From assembly GCA_937995655.1 (NCBI GenBank), contig CALKJI010000001.1, forward strand, positions 62,001 through 126,000: DNA of 64,000 nt, given 5' to 3'. The notes below the pieces were generated by a model that saw nothing but the letters and a program-made list of their open reading frames with translations, did not search any database and was not told the DNA's origin. Position 1 is the first letter of the stretch; the number at the start of each line of letters is the position of its first letter. The DNA is from an uncultured Pseudothermotoga sp. (GTDB lineage: Bacteria; Thermotogota; Thermotogae; Thermotogales; DSM-5069). Both the position numbers and the translations under genes were made by a program. This document shows, one piece after another, positions 42,906-51,663 of the stretch.

Positions 42906-43720
42906 GAAAGAAAGTCTTTCATTGGATAATCTTTGTAGTTGCCCTATTCATAGTTATGGTTCAACTCTTTCCAATCATGATTGTTGTATTCAACAGCTTC
43001 AAAAGAGATATCGACATATGGAGCAAGAACCCTTTTTATTTCAAACCAACGTTGCGAAGCTATGAACTCATATTTCAAAGCAAAGACTTCATCAATTCGT
43101 TAAAGAATTCCTTCTTTGTGGCACTTCTCTCAACGATTGTTTCCGTATTTTTTGGCTCCATGATGGCCTTTGGGCTTGTTAGATTCCAATTCAGGATCAA
43201 CAACCTTGTTATCATGATTATTCTAATGCTCAGAATGATTCCGCAGATAACTATGGTGCTACCTTTCTACATACTTTTCAGGGTTTTTTCTTTGAACGAT
43301 ACTATCTACGGTCTATCCTTGGCACACGTGAGTTTTAACCTGCCGTATATTGTGGCATTGCTATTACCGTTCTTTTCCTCCATACCGAAAGATTACGAAG
43401 AAGCAGCAAAGATTGATGGTTGTAAAAGTTTTGGCATCTATTGGAGAATCTTTTTACCACTCGCATCAGCTGGCATTGTAGTGGCTGCCGTTTTGGGATT
43501 TCTGATGTCCTGGAATGAGTTCATGTACGCTTTAATTCTAACCAGTTCAAGAGCAAAAACAGCACCGATAACGGTGAACGCCTTTCTGGGTCAGTATGCA
43601 CCGCTTTGGGGTCAGCTTTCTGCAGCGGGAACGGTGATGTTAATACCAGTTTTTGCGATCACCTTGAGTTTACAAAAGTACATTATAAAGGGTTTATCTG
43701 CCGGTGGATTAAAAGGTTGA
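42902..43720 (+). CDS. ABC sugar permease, MalG-like
   Basis: 272 residues, six membrane helices, EAA loop DYEEAAKIDGCKSFGIYWRIFLPLASAGI. Translation starts at GTG overlapping the stop of the previous permease by four bases, so the two are made in equal amounts. Its partner ATPase is likely a shared MalK/MsmK-like protein encoded elsewhere. Confidence 0.92.
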   Translation: MRKKVFHWIIFVVALFIVMVQLFPIMIVVFNSFKRDIDIWSKNPFYFKPTLRSYELIFQSKDFINSLKNSFFVALLSTIVSVFFGSMMAFGLVRFQFRINNLVIMIILMLRMIPQITMVLPFYILFRVFSLNDTIYGLSLAHVSFNLPYIVALLLPFFSSIPKDYEEAAKIDGCKSFGIYWRIFLPLASAGIVVAAVLGFLMSWNEFMYALILTSSRAKTAPITVNAFLGQYAPLWGQLSAAGTVMLIPVFAITLSLQKYIIKGLSAGGLKG

Positions 43721-43735
43721 GAAGGAGTGATAAAA

Positions 43736-44395
43736 GTGCTGTTTTTCCTTGATAGTGCAAAGCTTGATGAGATCGAATACGCCATCACAAGATGGAAGAT
43801 CGATGGTGTTACAACCAACCCACGACACTTAATGAACGCTGGAATGAAAGTGGAAGAATTTGCACAAAAGATAATAAAGATGATACCTTCCTTGGATTTC
43901 ACAGTGAGTTTAGAGGTAAATCCCCATCTAAAGGAATCTGAAGAAATATTCCAAGAGGCCGTGAAACTCTCTAAGCTTGGAGAAAACTTTGTCATAAAGG
44001 TCCCAGCAACGGAAGCTGGGTTTGAGGCACTTGTGAAACTCAAAAAGGAAGGTGTCAAAGTCAACGTGACTTTGGTATTCAATCTTGTACAAGCACTCCA
44101 AGCTGCCAAATTGGGAGCTTTTTATATCAGCCCGTTTGTTGGCTGGAAGGAAGAAAGAGGTGATATCGATCCAAACTTCATACCAACAGTTGTGAAGGCA
44201 ATAAAGAACTACCATTACGATTCCAAAATCTTAGTGGCTGCTACGAGATCTGTCAGACATATCGCAGATGCCGCCCTTTGCGGAGCCGATATAGTTACTT
44301 GCTCCTTCGATCTTTACAAGAAAGCCTTTGAAAATCCTTACACCGAGATGGGGTTAAAGATCTTTTCAGATTCGTGGGACTCAATCTACAGATGA
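43736..44395 (+). CDS. sftT: Transaldolase-family protein, probable sulfofructose transaldolase
   Basis: A 219-residue single-domain class I aldolase barrel of the TalC/fructose-6-phosphate-aldolase type. The Schiff-base Lys88 is in VIKVPAT; DGVTTNPRHL and ISPFVGWKEERG are family motifs. In sulfoglycolytic transaldolase pathways such a protein splits 6-deoxy-6-sulfofructose to sulfolactaldehyde and passes the three-carbon unit to glyceraldehyde-3-phosphate, giving fructose-6-phosphate. This role is inferred from the GH31 and isomerase in the same operon. A GTG at 43727 overlaps the ribosome site GGAGTG; GTG 43736 is the start. Confidence 0.82.
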   Translation: MLFFLDSAKLDEIEYAITRWKIDGVTTNPRHLMNAGMKVEEFAQKIIKMIPSLDFTVSLEVNPHLKESEEIFQEAVKLSKLGENFVIKVPATEAGFEALVKLKKEGVKVNVTLVFNLVQALQAAKLGAFYISPFVGWKEERGDIDPNFIPTVVKAIKNYHYDSKILVAATRSVRHIADAALCGADIVTCSFDLYKKAFENPYTEMGLKIFSDSWDSIYR

Positions 44396-44407
44396 GGAGG
44401 TATTGGC

Positions 44408-44689
44408 ATGGTCGATTTCTTAGTCCACAAAAAGGGCGATTATGTTGGTGTGGCTACAACAGATTTAAAGAAGGGTATCATAGCACAAGGCTGGACAGTT
44501 GATAAAGATCTTAACTATGAAATCGAAGTTCTCGAAGATATACCACTTGGACATAAGATAGCTTTAAGAGATATAAAAGGCGGCGAAAAGGTTATCGAGT
44601 ACGGCGAAACAATAGGAGTCGCTACCAAAGACATCAAAATGGGTGAGCACGTTCACATCCATAACATAAAGAGTTTGAAATGGGGGTGA
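44408..44689 (+). CDS. suyA: SAF-domain small subunit, SuyA-like
   Basis: A 93-residue protein consisting of one SAF domain of the UxaA N-terminal type: FLVHKKGDYVGVATTDLKKG and GETIGVATKDIKMGEHVHIHN. With the following gene it forms a split UxaA/GarD-type dehydratase. (2R)-sulfolactate sulfo-lyase has exactly this make-up, a small SuyA and a large SuyB. Alone, it could equally be half of an altronate/galactarate dehydratase; the operon context favours sulfolactate. ATG follows GAGGAGGTATTGGC. Confidence 0.8.
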   Translation: MVDFLVHKKGDYVGVATTDLKKGIIAQGWTVDKDLNYEIEVLEDIPLGHKIALRDIKGGEKVIEYGETIGVATKDIKMGEHVHIHNIKSLKWG

Positions 44690-44693
44690 GAAT

Positions 44694-45848
44694 ATGCAAA
44701 GGCAAGTCATTGCTTATAGAAGAGAAAACGGAACGGTTGGGGTACGAAATTATGTCCTTTTGATTCCCGTTGATGATATATCCAATGCCGTTGTGGAAGC
44801 TGTTGAAAAAATTGTCAACGGAACTTTAGCAATACCTCATCCTTATGGCAGGTTACAATTTGGAGAGGACTTGGAACTGTTTTTCAAAACAATGATAGGA
44901 ACCGGGAAAAACCCCAATGTAGCAGCTGCTATTGTTGTTGGAATTGAACCAAATTGGACACACAGGATAGCAGACGAGATATCCAAAACTGGCAAACCAG
45001 TTGAAGGTTTCTGGGTCGAGGGAAATGGTCAAATCAAAACGATAGAGAAGGTAGCAAGAACCGCTGTAAAATTTGTTGAAGATGCGACGAACTTAAAAAG
45101 AGAACCCGTTGATATAAATGAGTTAACTATCAGTCTTAAATGCGGCGAATCTGACACAACATCTGGTTTAGGATCAAACAAAGTTGTTGGTAGATTTACA
45201 GAAAGATTCCTACAAATCGGTGGAACAGTTCTTTTTGGTGAGACAACGGAGTTAACAGGTGCAGAACACATAGTAGCCTCAAAGTTCAAAGATAAAAACG
45301 AAAAGGAAAAGTTCCTGAAAATCTTCCAAGAGTACCAAGATTTGGTTAAATCAAAAGGTGTAGATCTGCTTGGCTCACAACCGACCCAGGGCAATATTGC
45401 CGGAGGACTCAGTACTATCGAAGAAAAGGCATTGGGAAATATACAAAAAATCGGAGATGCCATGATTGATGGAGCACTCGATTTTGCTGAGCCGGCTCCA
45501 GGTAAAGGACTTTACTTTATGAACACCTCGTCGGCAGCAGCCGAAGCAGTCACATTGTTCGCTTCAGCCGGTGCTGTTATTCATCTATTCCCAACCGGTC
45601 AAGGAAACCCCATAGGAAATCCCATCGTTCCCGTTGTGAAAATAACGGCGAATCCCAAAACCGTTCAGTCCATGAAGGAACACATAGATGTAGATGTCTC
45701 TGCCTTGCTCAGAGGTGATATAAACCTTGATCAAGCCGCAGAGACACTTTGGAATAGGGTCGTCGAGACAGCCAATGGACGACTTGTAAAAGCAGAGATA
45801 CTCAGACACAATGAATTCGTTTTGACAAAACTTTACAGAAGTGCATGA
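44694..45848 (+). CDS. suyB: UxaA/GarD-type large subunit, SuyB-like sulfolactate sulfo-lyase
   Basis: 384 residues matching the C-terminal catalytic domain of altronate/galactarate dehydratases and SuyB: YRRENGTVGVRNYVLLIPVDD, VVGIEPNWTHRIADEI, LKCGESDTTSGLGSN and PTQGNIAGGLSTIEEKALG. SuyAB eliminates sulfite from 3-sulfolactate, giving pyruvate. Size and split organisation fit SuyB. It starts four bases after suyA behind GGGGGTGAG. The sulfolactate assignment rests on neighbours that would make this substrate. Confidence 0.82.
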   Translation: MQRQVIAYRRENGTVGVRNYVLLIPVDDISNAVVEAVEKIVNGTLAIPHPYGRLQFGEDLELFFKTMIGTGKNPNVAAAIVVGIEPNWTHRIADEISKTGKPVEGFWVEGNGQIKTIEKVARTAVKFVEDATNLKREPVDINELTISLKCGESDTTSGLGSNKVVGRFTERFLQIGGTVLFGETTELTGAEHIVASKFKDKNEKEKFLKIFQEYQDLVKSKGVDLLGSQPTQGNIAGGLSTIEEKALGNIQKIGDAMIDGALDFAEPAPGKGLYFMNTSSAAAEAVTLFASAGAVIHLFPTGQGNPIGNPIVPVVKITANPKTVQSMKEHIDVDVSALLRGDINLDQAAETLWNRVVETANGRLVKAEILRHNEFVLTKLYRSA

Positions 45849-45859
45849 GGTGATAAAGG

Positions 45860-47275
45860 ATGAAGATGATCATAGCCGGCCGTTGGACCGATAGATCCCA
45901 GAAAATCGAAGTTCTCTATCCCTACGATGAAAACGTAGTTGATACCGTACCACAGGCAACCGAAGAAGACATAGAAACCGCATTGAAGGAATCAGTCAAT
46001 GGTGCACGACTGATGAAACAAATGCCTGCTTGGAAAAGATCTGAAATACTTGAAAAAACATCAAAAATTCTTTTGAAAAGGAAAGATGAGATGACGAACA
46101 TATTGGTAAAAGAGGTAGGCAAAACCATCAGAGAAGCCCGAGCCGAGGTTGAAAGAACCGTGGAGATATTCAAGTACGCTGCAGAGGAATCAAAGAGAAT
46201 TTACGGTGAAACCTTACCTTTTGATTCATCCATTACCTCCGAAACAAAGATTGGTTATTTCCTTCGCGAACCATCGGGCGTAGTCGTTGCAATTGTCCCG
46301 TTCAATGTACCCTTAGCCCTTTGTGCACACAAAGTTGCACCTGCAATTGCTGCAGGAAATTCCGTTATAGTTAAACCGGCATCCAAAACGCCGTTGAATG
46401 CCATTATCCTGGGAGAGATCTTACTGGAAGCTGGGATGCCTCCAGAAGCCTTGAGTGTTGTAACCGGCTCGGGAAGCAAGATTGGTTTGATGCTCGTACA
46501 AGACAAAAGAGTTAGAATAGTCAGTTTCACTGGGAGTGTCAGCACAGGTGAGGTCATAGCCAAGGCTGCAGGAATCAAGAAACTGTGTTTTGAACTTGGC
46601 TCAAACTCTCCAATGATTGTCTCTAAGACTGCCGATCTTTCAAAAGCTGTAAAGGCTGCTGTAAGCGGTGGCTTTTCAATCGCCGGACAGGTCTGTATAT
46701 CAGTCCAGAGAGTCTATGTTCACAAAGAGATATATCAAGATTTTCTTGACAGATTGTACAACGAAGTAAGCAAAATGAGATTTGGAGATCCTTCTTCCGA
46801 AGAAACTCATATGGGCCCAGTTGTAGATAGATCCAATGCAGACAGAATAATCCAGTGGATAGATGAAGCAGTCACCAAGGGTGGAAAACTTTTAATAGGC
46901 GGTGGTAGAAACAAAAACCTGATAGAACCAACTGTTCTCACTCAAGTGCCCAAGAGCACTAAGATTATGACAGATGAACTTTTTGGGCCTGCCATTGCGG
47001 TTAATCCCTTTGAAACCTTTGATGAAGCTATAGAAGAAGCTAATTCTACAAGGTATGGACTTCAAGTGGGTGTATTCACAAAAGATCTTCAAGAAGCTCT
47101 CAAAGCTATAAAGGAATTGGAGTTTGGAGGTGTCATGATAAACGAAGGTCCAAGATTTAGAGCAGACTTTATGCCTTATGGTGGCTACAAGGACAGCGGA
47201 ATCGGTAGAGAAGGAATAAGATTCACAATAGAAGAGATGACAGAAATAAAAACTGTTTCCTTTGATCTTCTGTGA
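45860..47275 (+). CDS. Aldehyde dehydrogenase, probable sulfolactaldehyde dehydrogenase
   Basis: A 471-residue NAD(P)-dependent aldehyde dehydrogenase. Catalytic Cys279 is in GQVCISVQR, the general-base Glu in FELGSNSP, and VPFNVPLALCAHKVAPAIAAGNSVIVKPA is the cofactor region. The C-terminal NEGPRFRADFMPYGGYKDSGIGREG is common to lactaldehyde- and succinate-semialdehyde-type enzymes. In this operon it would oxidise 3-sulfolactaldehyde to sulfolactate, feeding SuyAB. The ATG follows GAGGTGATAAAGG, 11 bases after suyB. Confidence 0.88.
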   Translation: MKMIIAGRWTDRSQKIEVLYPYDENVVDTVPQATEEDIETALKESVNGARLMKQMPAWKRSEILEKTSKILLKRKDEMTNILVKEVGKTIREARAEVERTVEIFKYAAEESKRIYGETLPFDSSITSETKIGYFLREPSGVVVAIVPFNVPLALCAHKVAPAIAAGNSVIVKPASKTPLNAIILGEILLEAGMPPEALSVVTGSGSKIGLMLVQDKRVRIVSFTGSVSTGEVIAKAAGIKKLCFELGSNSPMIVSKTADLSKAVKAAVSGGFSIAGQVCISVQRVYVHKEIYQDFLDRLYNEVSKMRFGDPSSEETHMGPVVDRSNADRIIQWIDEAVTKGGKLLIGGGRNKNLIEPTVLTQVPKSTKIMTDELFGPAIAVNPFETFDEAIEEANSTRYGLQVGVFTKDLQEALKAIKELEFGGVMINEGPRFRADFMPYGGYKDSGIGREGIRFTIEEMTEIKTVSFDLL

Positions 47276-47293
47276 AATTAGGGATGTGAGACT

Positions 47294-49264
47294 ATGCAAA
47301 TGGAAATAACTTCAAGTGGTTTTAAATTGAGATACAAAGATCTTATGATAATTCACCAGAAAGATAATCCACTGGTTTTCTGTGGCAGTGGAAAATCGAA
47401 TTTTCAGATGAGTCATGGAAACTTTCAGATCACAGATGATCTTTTTTCCAAGATACCTTTAAGGCAATTTTCTATTCAAGGGGGAAACATAATCTTCGAG
47501 AACCTCATAACTTTGAACTTCGAAGAATCAGACGATCTTCTTCAGATTCACTTTGAACCTCTGGACAAAACTCTGAACAGGTTATGGGTAACTCTACCGT
47601 TACAACCAAATGAGCACATATACGGTTGTGGCGAGCAATACTCGCATTTTGATCTCAGAGGGAAGAGGGTTCCTATCTGGGTGAGTGAACAGGGTGTTGG
47701 TCGAAACAAGAAAGACTTAATAACAATTTTTGCCGACTTTTTCTCCAATGCCGGTGGTGATTGGTACACAACCTATTTTCCACAGCCAACCTTTGTTTCT
47801 TCTAGAATGTATTTCTGTCATGTTGAAACATCTTCATACACTGTCTTTGATTTCACCAAAGACCATCTTCAGATAGAAATCTGGCAGTTACCAGTGACTG
47901 TGAAGATCTACTGTGCTGAAAGCTGGCAGGATCTTTTTGCCAAAATGACTACAATCCTTGGAAGACAACCTAAGATTCCAGAATGGATCCTAGATGGAGC
48001 CATATTGGGAATACAGGGTGGCACTCAAATAATGCTTGAGAAAACAGAGAAAATGAGAAACAAAGGATTGAAGATAGCCGGTGTCTGGATCCAAGATTGG
48101 GAAGGTAAGAGAATAACCACCTTTGGAAGGCAATTGATGTGGAACTGGCAGTATTCTGAAGAGCTTTATCCAAATTTGCCAAAGACAATTGAAGTACTAC
48201 AGAAAGAGGATATACGAGTCTTAGGTTATATAAATCCCTTTCTCGCACTGGAGGGAAATCTATACACAGAAGCAAGCGCTAAAGGTTTTCTTGTAAAAAA
48301 CAAGAATGGTGATGAATACCACGTTGTTGTGACAACCTTCCCGGCAGCAATTGTCGATTTGACAAACCCATTGGCTTGCGAATGGTTGAAGAATGTGATA
48401 AAGAAGAATATGATAGGCATAGGTCTTTCAGGTTGGATGGCAGACTATGGCGAATACCTACCCACCGATGCTGTTCTTTACAGTGGCGAATCTGCCGAAT
48501 TGGTTCACAATAAATTCCCTGTTCTTTGGGCAAAGGTGAATTATGAAGCAGTTAAAGAATCTCAAAAAGACGATGTTGTCTACTTCATGCGTTCTGGCTA
48601 TACAGGTAGTGCAAGATACACACCTTTATACTGGAATGGTGATCAATTGGTGAACTGGTCCAAAGATGATGGCTTGGCGAGTATAATACCAGCAACCTTG
48701 TCTCTCGGTATGAGTGGTGTCGCTTTTACTCATTCAGACATTGGTGGTTACACCACTTTGGCAAAAAATGTTCCAGATATGATAAAGACAGTGAGATCAA
48801 AGGAAGTGTTCCTAAGATGGACAGAAATTGCTGCTTTCATGCCTGTTATGAGAACACATGAAGGAAATTGGCCAGATGAAAACTGGCAATTCGATTCAGA
48901 CGAAGAGACAATCGAACATTTTGTAAAGATGACTGAACTTCACAGAAGACTTAAAAATTATTTCTTAAAGTGTGTACATGAATATTACGAGACGGGTTTA
49001 CCAATTATAAGACCTCTCTTTCTTCATTATGATGAACCGTTTTGTTATACCGAACAATACGAATTCTTGGTTGGTAGAGATATACTCCTTTGCCCCGTCT
49101 TAGAAAAAGACGTGACACAGATGACTGTCCATCTGCCCGACGATCTGTGGGTTCATTACTGGACAGGAAAGGAATATTATGGTGGAGAATACAGAATTCC
49201 TGTTCCCCTAGGGGAACCTGCATTTTTCATAAGGAAGGAAGGCGAAAAACCTTGGAAAGATTAA
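47294..49264 (+). CDS. GH31 sulfoquinovosidase, YihQ-like
   Basis: 656 residues, closely similar over the barrel to E. coli YihQ: WIQDWEGKRITTFGRQ, WMADYGEYLPTD with predicted nucleophile Asp384, WNGDQLVNWSKDDGLAS with predicted acid/base Asp450, HSDIGGYTT with Tyr486, and MPVMRTHEGNWPDENWQF. The YihQ subgroup hydrolyses alpha-sulfoquinovosides such as sulfoquinovosyl glycerol, and Tyr486 and Trp283 match its sulfonate-binding positions. The Arg expected three residues before that Trp is Gln280 here, with Arg279 next to it. No signal peptide, so it acts in the cytoplasm on imported glycoside. ATG follows GGGATGTGAGACT. Confidence 0.88.
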   Translation: MQMEITSSGFKLRYKDLMIIHQKDNPLVFCGSGKSNFQMSHGNFQITDDLFSKIPLRQFSIQGGNIIFENLITLNFEESDDLLQIHFEPLDKTLNRLWVTLPLQPNEHIYGCGEQYSHFDLRGKRVPIWVSEQGVGRNKKDLITIFADFFSNAGGDWYTTYFPQPTFVSSRMYFCHVETSSYTVFDFTKDHLQIEIWQLPVTVKIYCAESWQDLFAKMTTILGRQPKIPEWILDGAILGIQGGTQIMLEKTEKMRNKGLKIAGVWIQDWEGKRITTFGRQLMWNWQYSEELYPNLPKTIEVLQKEDIRVLGYINPFLALEGNLYTEASAKGFLVKNKNGDEYHVVVTTFPAAIVDLTNPLACEWLKNVIKKNMIGIGLSGWMADYGEYLPTDAVLYSGESAELVHNKFPVLWAKVNYEAVKESQKDDVVYFMRSGYTGSARYTPLYWNGDQLVNWSKDDGLASIIPATLSLGMSGVAFTHSDIGGYTTLAKNVPDMIKTVRSKEVFLRWTEIAAFMPVMRTHEGNWPDENWQFDSDEETIEHFVKMTELHRRLKNYFLKCVHEYYETGLPIIRPLFLHYDEPFCYTEQYEFLVGRDILLCPVLEKDVTQMTVHLPDDLWVHYWTGKEYYGGEYRIPVPLGEPAFFIRKEGEKPWKD

Positions 49265-50667
49265 AGGTAGGACTTTTGGGCTTGATGCAACCAAATTTCA
49301 GAGGAAATAAACAACAGGTCTTCGATAGATGCCTCAAAGGTTTATCTGAACTTTCAAAAGAACTGGATTTTGATCTATACCATGTGAGGAATCTGGTCTC
49401 TGATGTTGAACATACCAGGAGTTCTTTGAAAGAACTTGAATCCCACGGTATAGATTTACTTTTGATCTTGAATGCCTCCTTTGCTTCCGGTTATCTTGTA
49501 CAGGCTCTCTTTGATTTCAACGGTTTTCTTGGTTTTTGGGCAGTCCCCGAAGAGGGAGAAAAAGGTCCTTTACCACTAAATTCGCTATGTGGTATGAATT
49601 TGAACATTGGTTTGCTCAGAAAGAAAAGGCCACACAGGAAGTTCAAATGGTTTTATGGGTATCCAGATCAAGAGATCTTCAAAAAACGCCTCTTTCTTAC
49701 TGTAAAAACCTTAGGTACTATCAAGAGATTGAAAGGCAAAAGGATATTACAAGTAGAGGGTTGGGCTCCTGGGTTTGATAATCTGTCCTACGAGTCAAGC
49801 GATTTGTACAATCACTTTGGTGTAATTGTAGAAAGAATTAGCTTTGAAGAGTTCAAAAAGATGATTCTGTCTCAGAGATCTTTTGATAAAACCATCGATC
49901 AGATGAAAAAACACTTCATCGCTATAGATGATCTTTCCAAACAGAGCCTGCCAAAGGCAGCAGCATTGGTAGACGTGGTTAAAGAGCTCCATGAAAAAGG
50001 TTATGAGGCTTTTGCAGTAAGTTGTTGGCCATACTTTAGATCACATCTTTCAATGGTACCTTGCGCATCCTTTGGCTTTTTGAACGATCTTGGTATAACG
50101 GTTGCTTGTGAAGGAGATATCTATGGTGCTTTAAGTATGCTCATTTTGAGATATTTGGCCGAATGTCCATCTCTAATATTTGATATATCACACATAGATG
50201 TTGATGAAGATCTTTTACTATTTTGGCATTGCGGGCTTGGTAGTAAATGTTACTCCGATAAACTTTGGATGGAAAGACATTTCAACCCAGGACCCTTCGA
50301 TCCTCAAAAGGGATGGCTTACTATGGCACCAGTTGCCAGTATGGTTATAGATAAAATGCCGGCAACTGTGATGAGAATTTGTGGTGACGGCGATAAAATA
50401 ATCTTTTTCAAAGGTGAATTTTTCGGTGATTCTAAACCATCATTCGATGGCAGTCGTGGCTGGTTTGGTAAGATGAGCTTCGCTGGAAAAAAGCTGGGTG
50501 TGATGGATCTTATTAACACAATCATGACATATGGGCTTGAACATCATTTTTGTGTTGTAAAAGAAGACTGGGAAGAAGAACTATTTGAATTTGCTTACTG
50601 GTCCGATTTAAAGATCCTGGAACCACTTTCATATGAGAATTATCCATCAAAGATTGAAGGGGTGTGA
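49252..50667 (+). CDS. sftI: Fucose-isomerase-fold protein, probable sulfoquinovose isomerase (SftI-like)
   Basis: 471 residues of the L-fucose/L-arabinose isomerase-like superfamily, recognisable by the N-terminal VGLLGLMQPNFRGN, the ACEGDIYGALSMLILRYL metal-site helix and the C-terminal GLEHHFCVVKEDWEEEL. In sulfoglycolytic transaldolase operons this family supplies sulfoquinovose-to-sulfofructose isomerisation. The frame is open far into the GH31 gene, but TTG at 49252 follows GGAAGGCGAAAAACC and yields the family N terminus. It overlaps GH31 by 13 bases. Confidence 0.8.
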   Translation: MERLKVGLLGLMQPNFRGNKQQVFDRCLKGLSELSKELDFDLYHVRNLVSDVEHTRSSLKELESHGIDLLLILNASFASGYLVQALFDFNGFLGFWAVPEEGEKGPLPLNSLCGMNLNIGLLRKKRPHRKFKWFYGYPDQEIFKKRLFLTVKTLGTIKRLKGKRILQVEGWAPGFDNLSYESSDLYNHFGVIVERISFEEFKKMILSQRSFDKTIDQMKKHFIAIDDLSKQSLPKAAALVDVVKELHEKGYEAFAVSCWPYFRSHLSMVPCASFGFLNDLGITVACEGDIYGALSMLILRYLAECPSLIFDISHIDVDEDLLLFWHCGLGSKCYSDKLWMERHFNPGPFDPQKGWLTMAPVASMVIDKMPATVMRICGDGDKIIFFKGEFFGDSKPSFDGSRGWFGKMSFAGKKLGVMDLINTIMTYGLEHHFCVVKEDWEEELFEFAYWSDLKILEPLSYENYPSKIEGV

Positions 50668-50670
50668 ATT

Positions 50671-51663
50671 TTGAAGACGAACCAAGTCACCATAAAAGAT
50701 ATTGCCAAACTCAGTGGTTACTCTATAAATACTGTTTCAAGGGCTTTGAACGGTAACGGATACGTCAGTAAACAGGCAAAACAAAAGATCCTGGAGGTCG
50801 CAAAAAATATCGGTTATTACAAAGACAGAACGGCTCTCTCTTTGAGGCAAAAGAAGACCAAGATCATCGGTGTAATAATAGTAGATAACTCAAACCCATT
50901 TTATGCAGACGTACTGAGTGGTGTAGAAGATGCTGCTTATGAAAAAGGTTTTGAAACGATATTGGTGAACAGCTACAGAGATCCCGAACGTGAAAAAAAA
51001 GCAGTAATCAAGATGATTGAAAGAAGGGTTGATGGTTTAATAATCACTTCTACCCAACAGAACTGGGAGTTATTACTGAGTGCCAAGCAAAAGACAAATG
51101 TTGTAGTAGTCGGATCACACTATCGGGGTTTGAAATCTGTAAGACCTGACGATCAAAAGATCGGTTATATCGCCACGAAATACTTAGTCCAGATGGGACA
51201 CAGAAATATCGTCATGTTCAATTCTTTACCTGAGAAATTTACTTCCCAGTTCCGTCAAAAGGGTTATCAATTGGCGATGGAAGAGGCAGGACTGCGAAGT
51301 CATATAATAAATTCTGCGGAAGGTTTCGAAAACTCCTACGAAAGATTCAAAGAGTTTTTTCAAGAAAAGAACTCACGAAAGTTCACGGCCGTTCTTTGTT
51401 ATAACGACATTTTTGCCTATGCAGTAATAAAAATTGCCAAGGACTTAAAGATAGATGTACCAAACCAACTCAGCGTCATGGGAATAGATGATCTGGTTTT
51501 CTCTGCCATAATTGATCCCCCACTCACCACTGTTCACATAGATAGACGAGAACTGGGTAAATTGGCCTTTCTGTCGGTCATTGGTGAAAACAACGCCGAA
51601 GAAACTGTGATAGATGTACATCTTGTAGAGAGGTCGAGTGTTGCTCGAAAGACCTCTGTCTAA
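50671..51663 (+). CDS. LacI-family repressor of sulfosugar operon
   Basis: 330 residues, complete: HTH and hinge VTIKDIAKLSGYSINTVSRALNGNGYVSKQ, then a periplasmic-binding-protein-like effector domain ending in the dimerisation segment (VMGIDDLVFSAIIDPPLTTVHIDR). TTG start behind GGGGTGTGAATT, four bases after the isomerase stop. As last gene of the operon it would be autoregulated through the palindrome at 40733-40750. A sulfosugar or phosphate-free intermediate is the likely inducer. Its stop overlaps the convergent thiamine permease stop. Confidence 0.9.
   Translation: MKTNQVTIKDIAKLSGYSINTVSRALNGNGYVSKQAKQKILEVAKNIGYYKDRTALSLRQKKTKIIGVIIVDNSNPFYADVLSGVEDAAYEKGFETILVNSYRDPEREKKAVIKMIERRVDGLIITSTQQNWELLLSAKQKTNVVVVGSHYRGLKSVRPDDQKIGYIATKYLVQMGHRNIVMFNSLPEKFTSQFRQKGYQLAMEEAGLRSHIINSAEGFENSYERFKEFFQEKNSRKFTAVLCYNDIFAYAVIKIAKDLKIDVPNQLSVMGIDDLVFSAIIDPPLTTVHIDRRELGKLAFLSVIGENNAEETVIDVHLVERSSVARKTSV

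Noticed and set aside
43612-44109. 165-residue antisense frame over permease and transaldolase genes
   Set aside because: Ser/Phe-rich composition, no ribosome site, and complete overlap with two well supported genes on the other strand.
44408-45848. Altronate or galactarate dehydratase of a uronate pathway
   Set aside because: Family membership would allow it, but no uronate isomerase, mannonate/altronate dehydrogenase or KDG kinase is nearby, while the GH31, isomerase and transaldolase fit sulfosugar use. Kept as the alternative in the entries.
47294-49264. Ordinary starch or oligosaccharide alpha-glucosidase
   Set aside because: The barrel matches the YihQ subgroup far better, including the QDW, WMADYGEYLPTD, GDQ and HSDIGGYTT segments, and the neighbours belong to sulfosugar metabolism.
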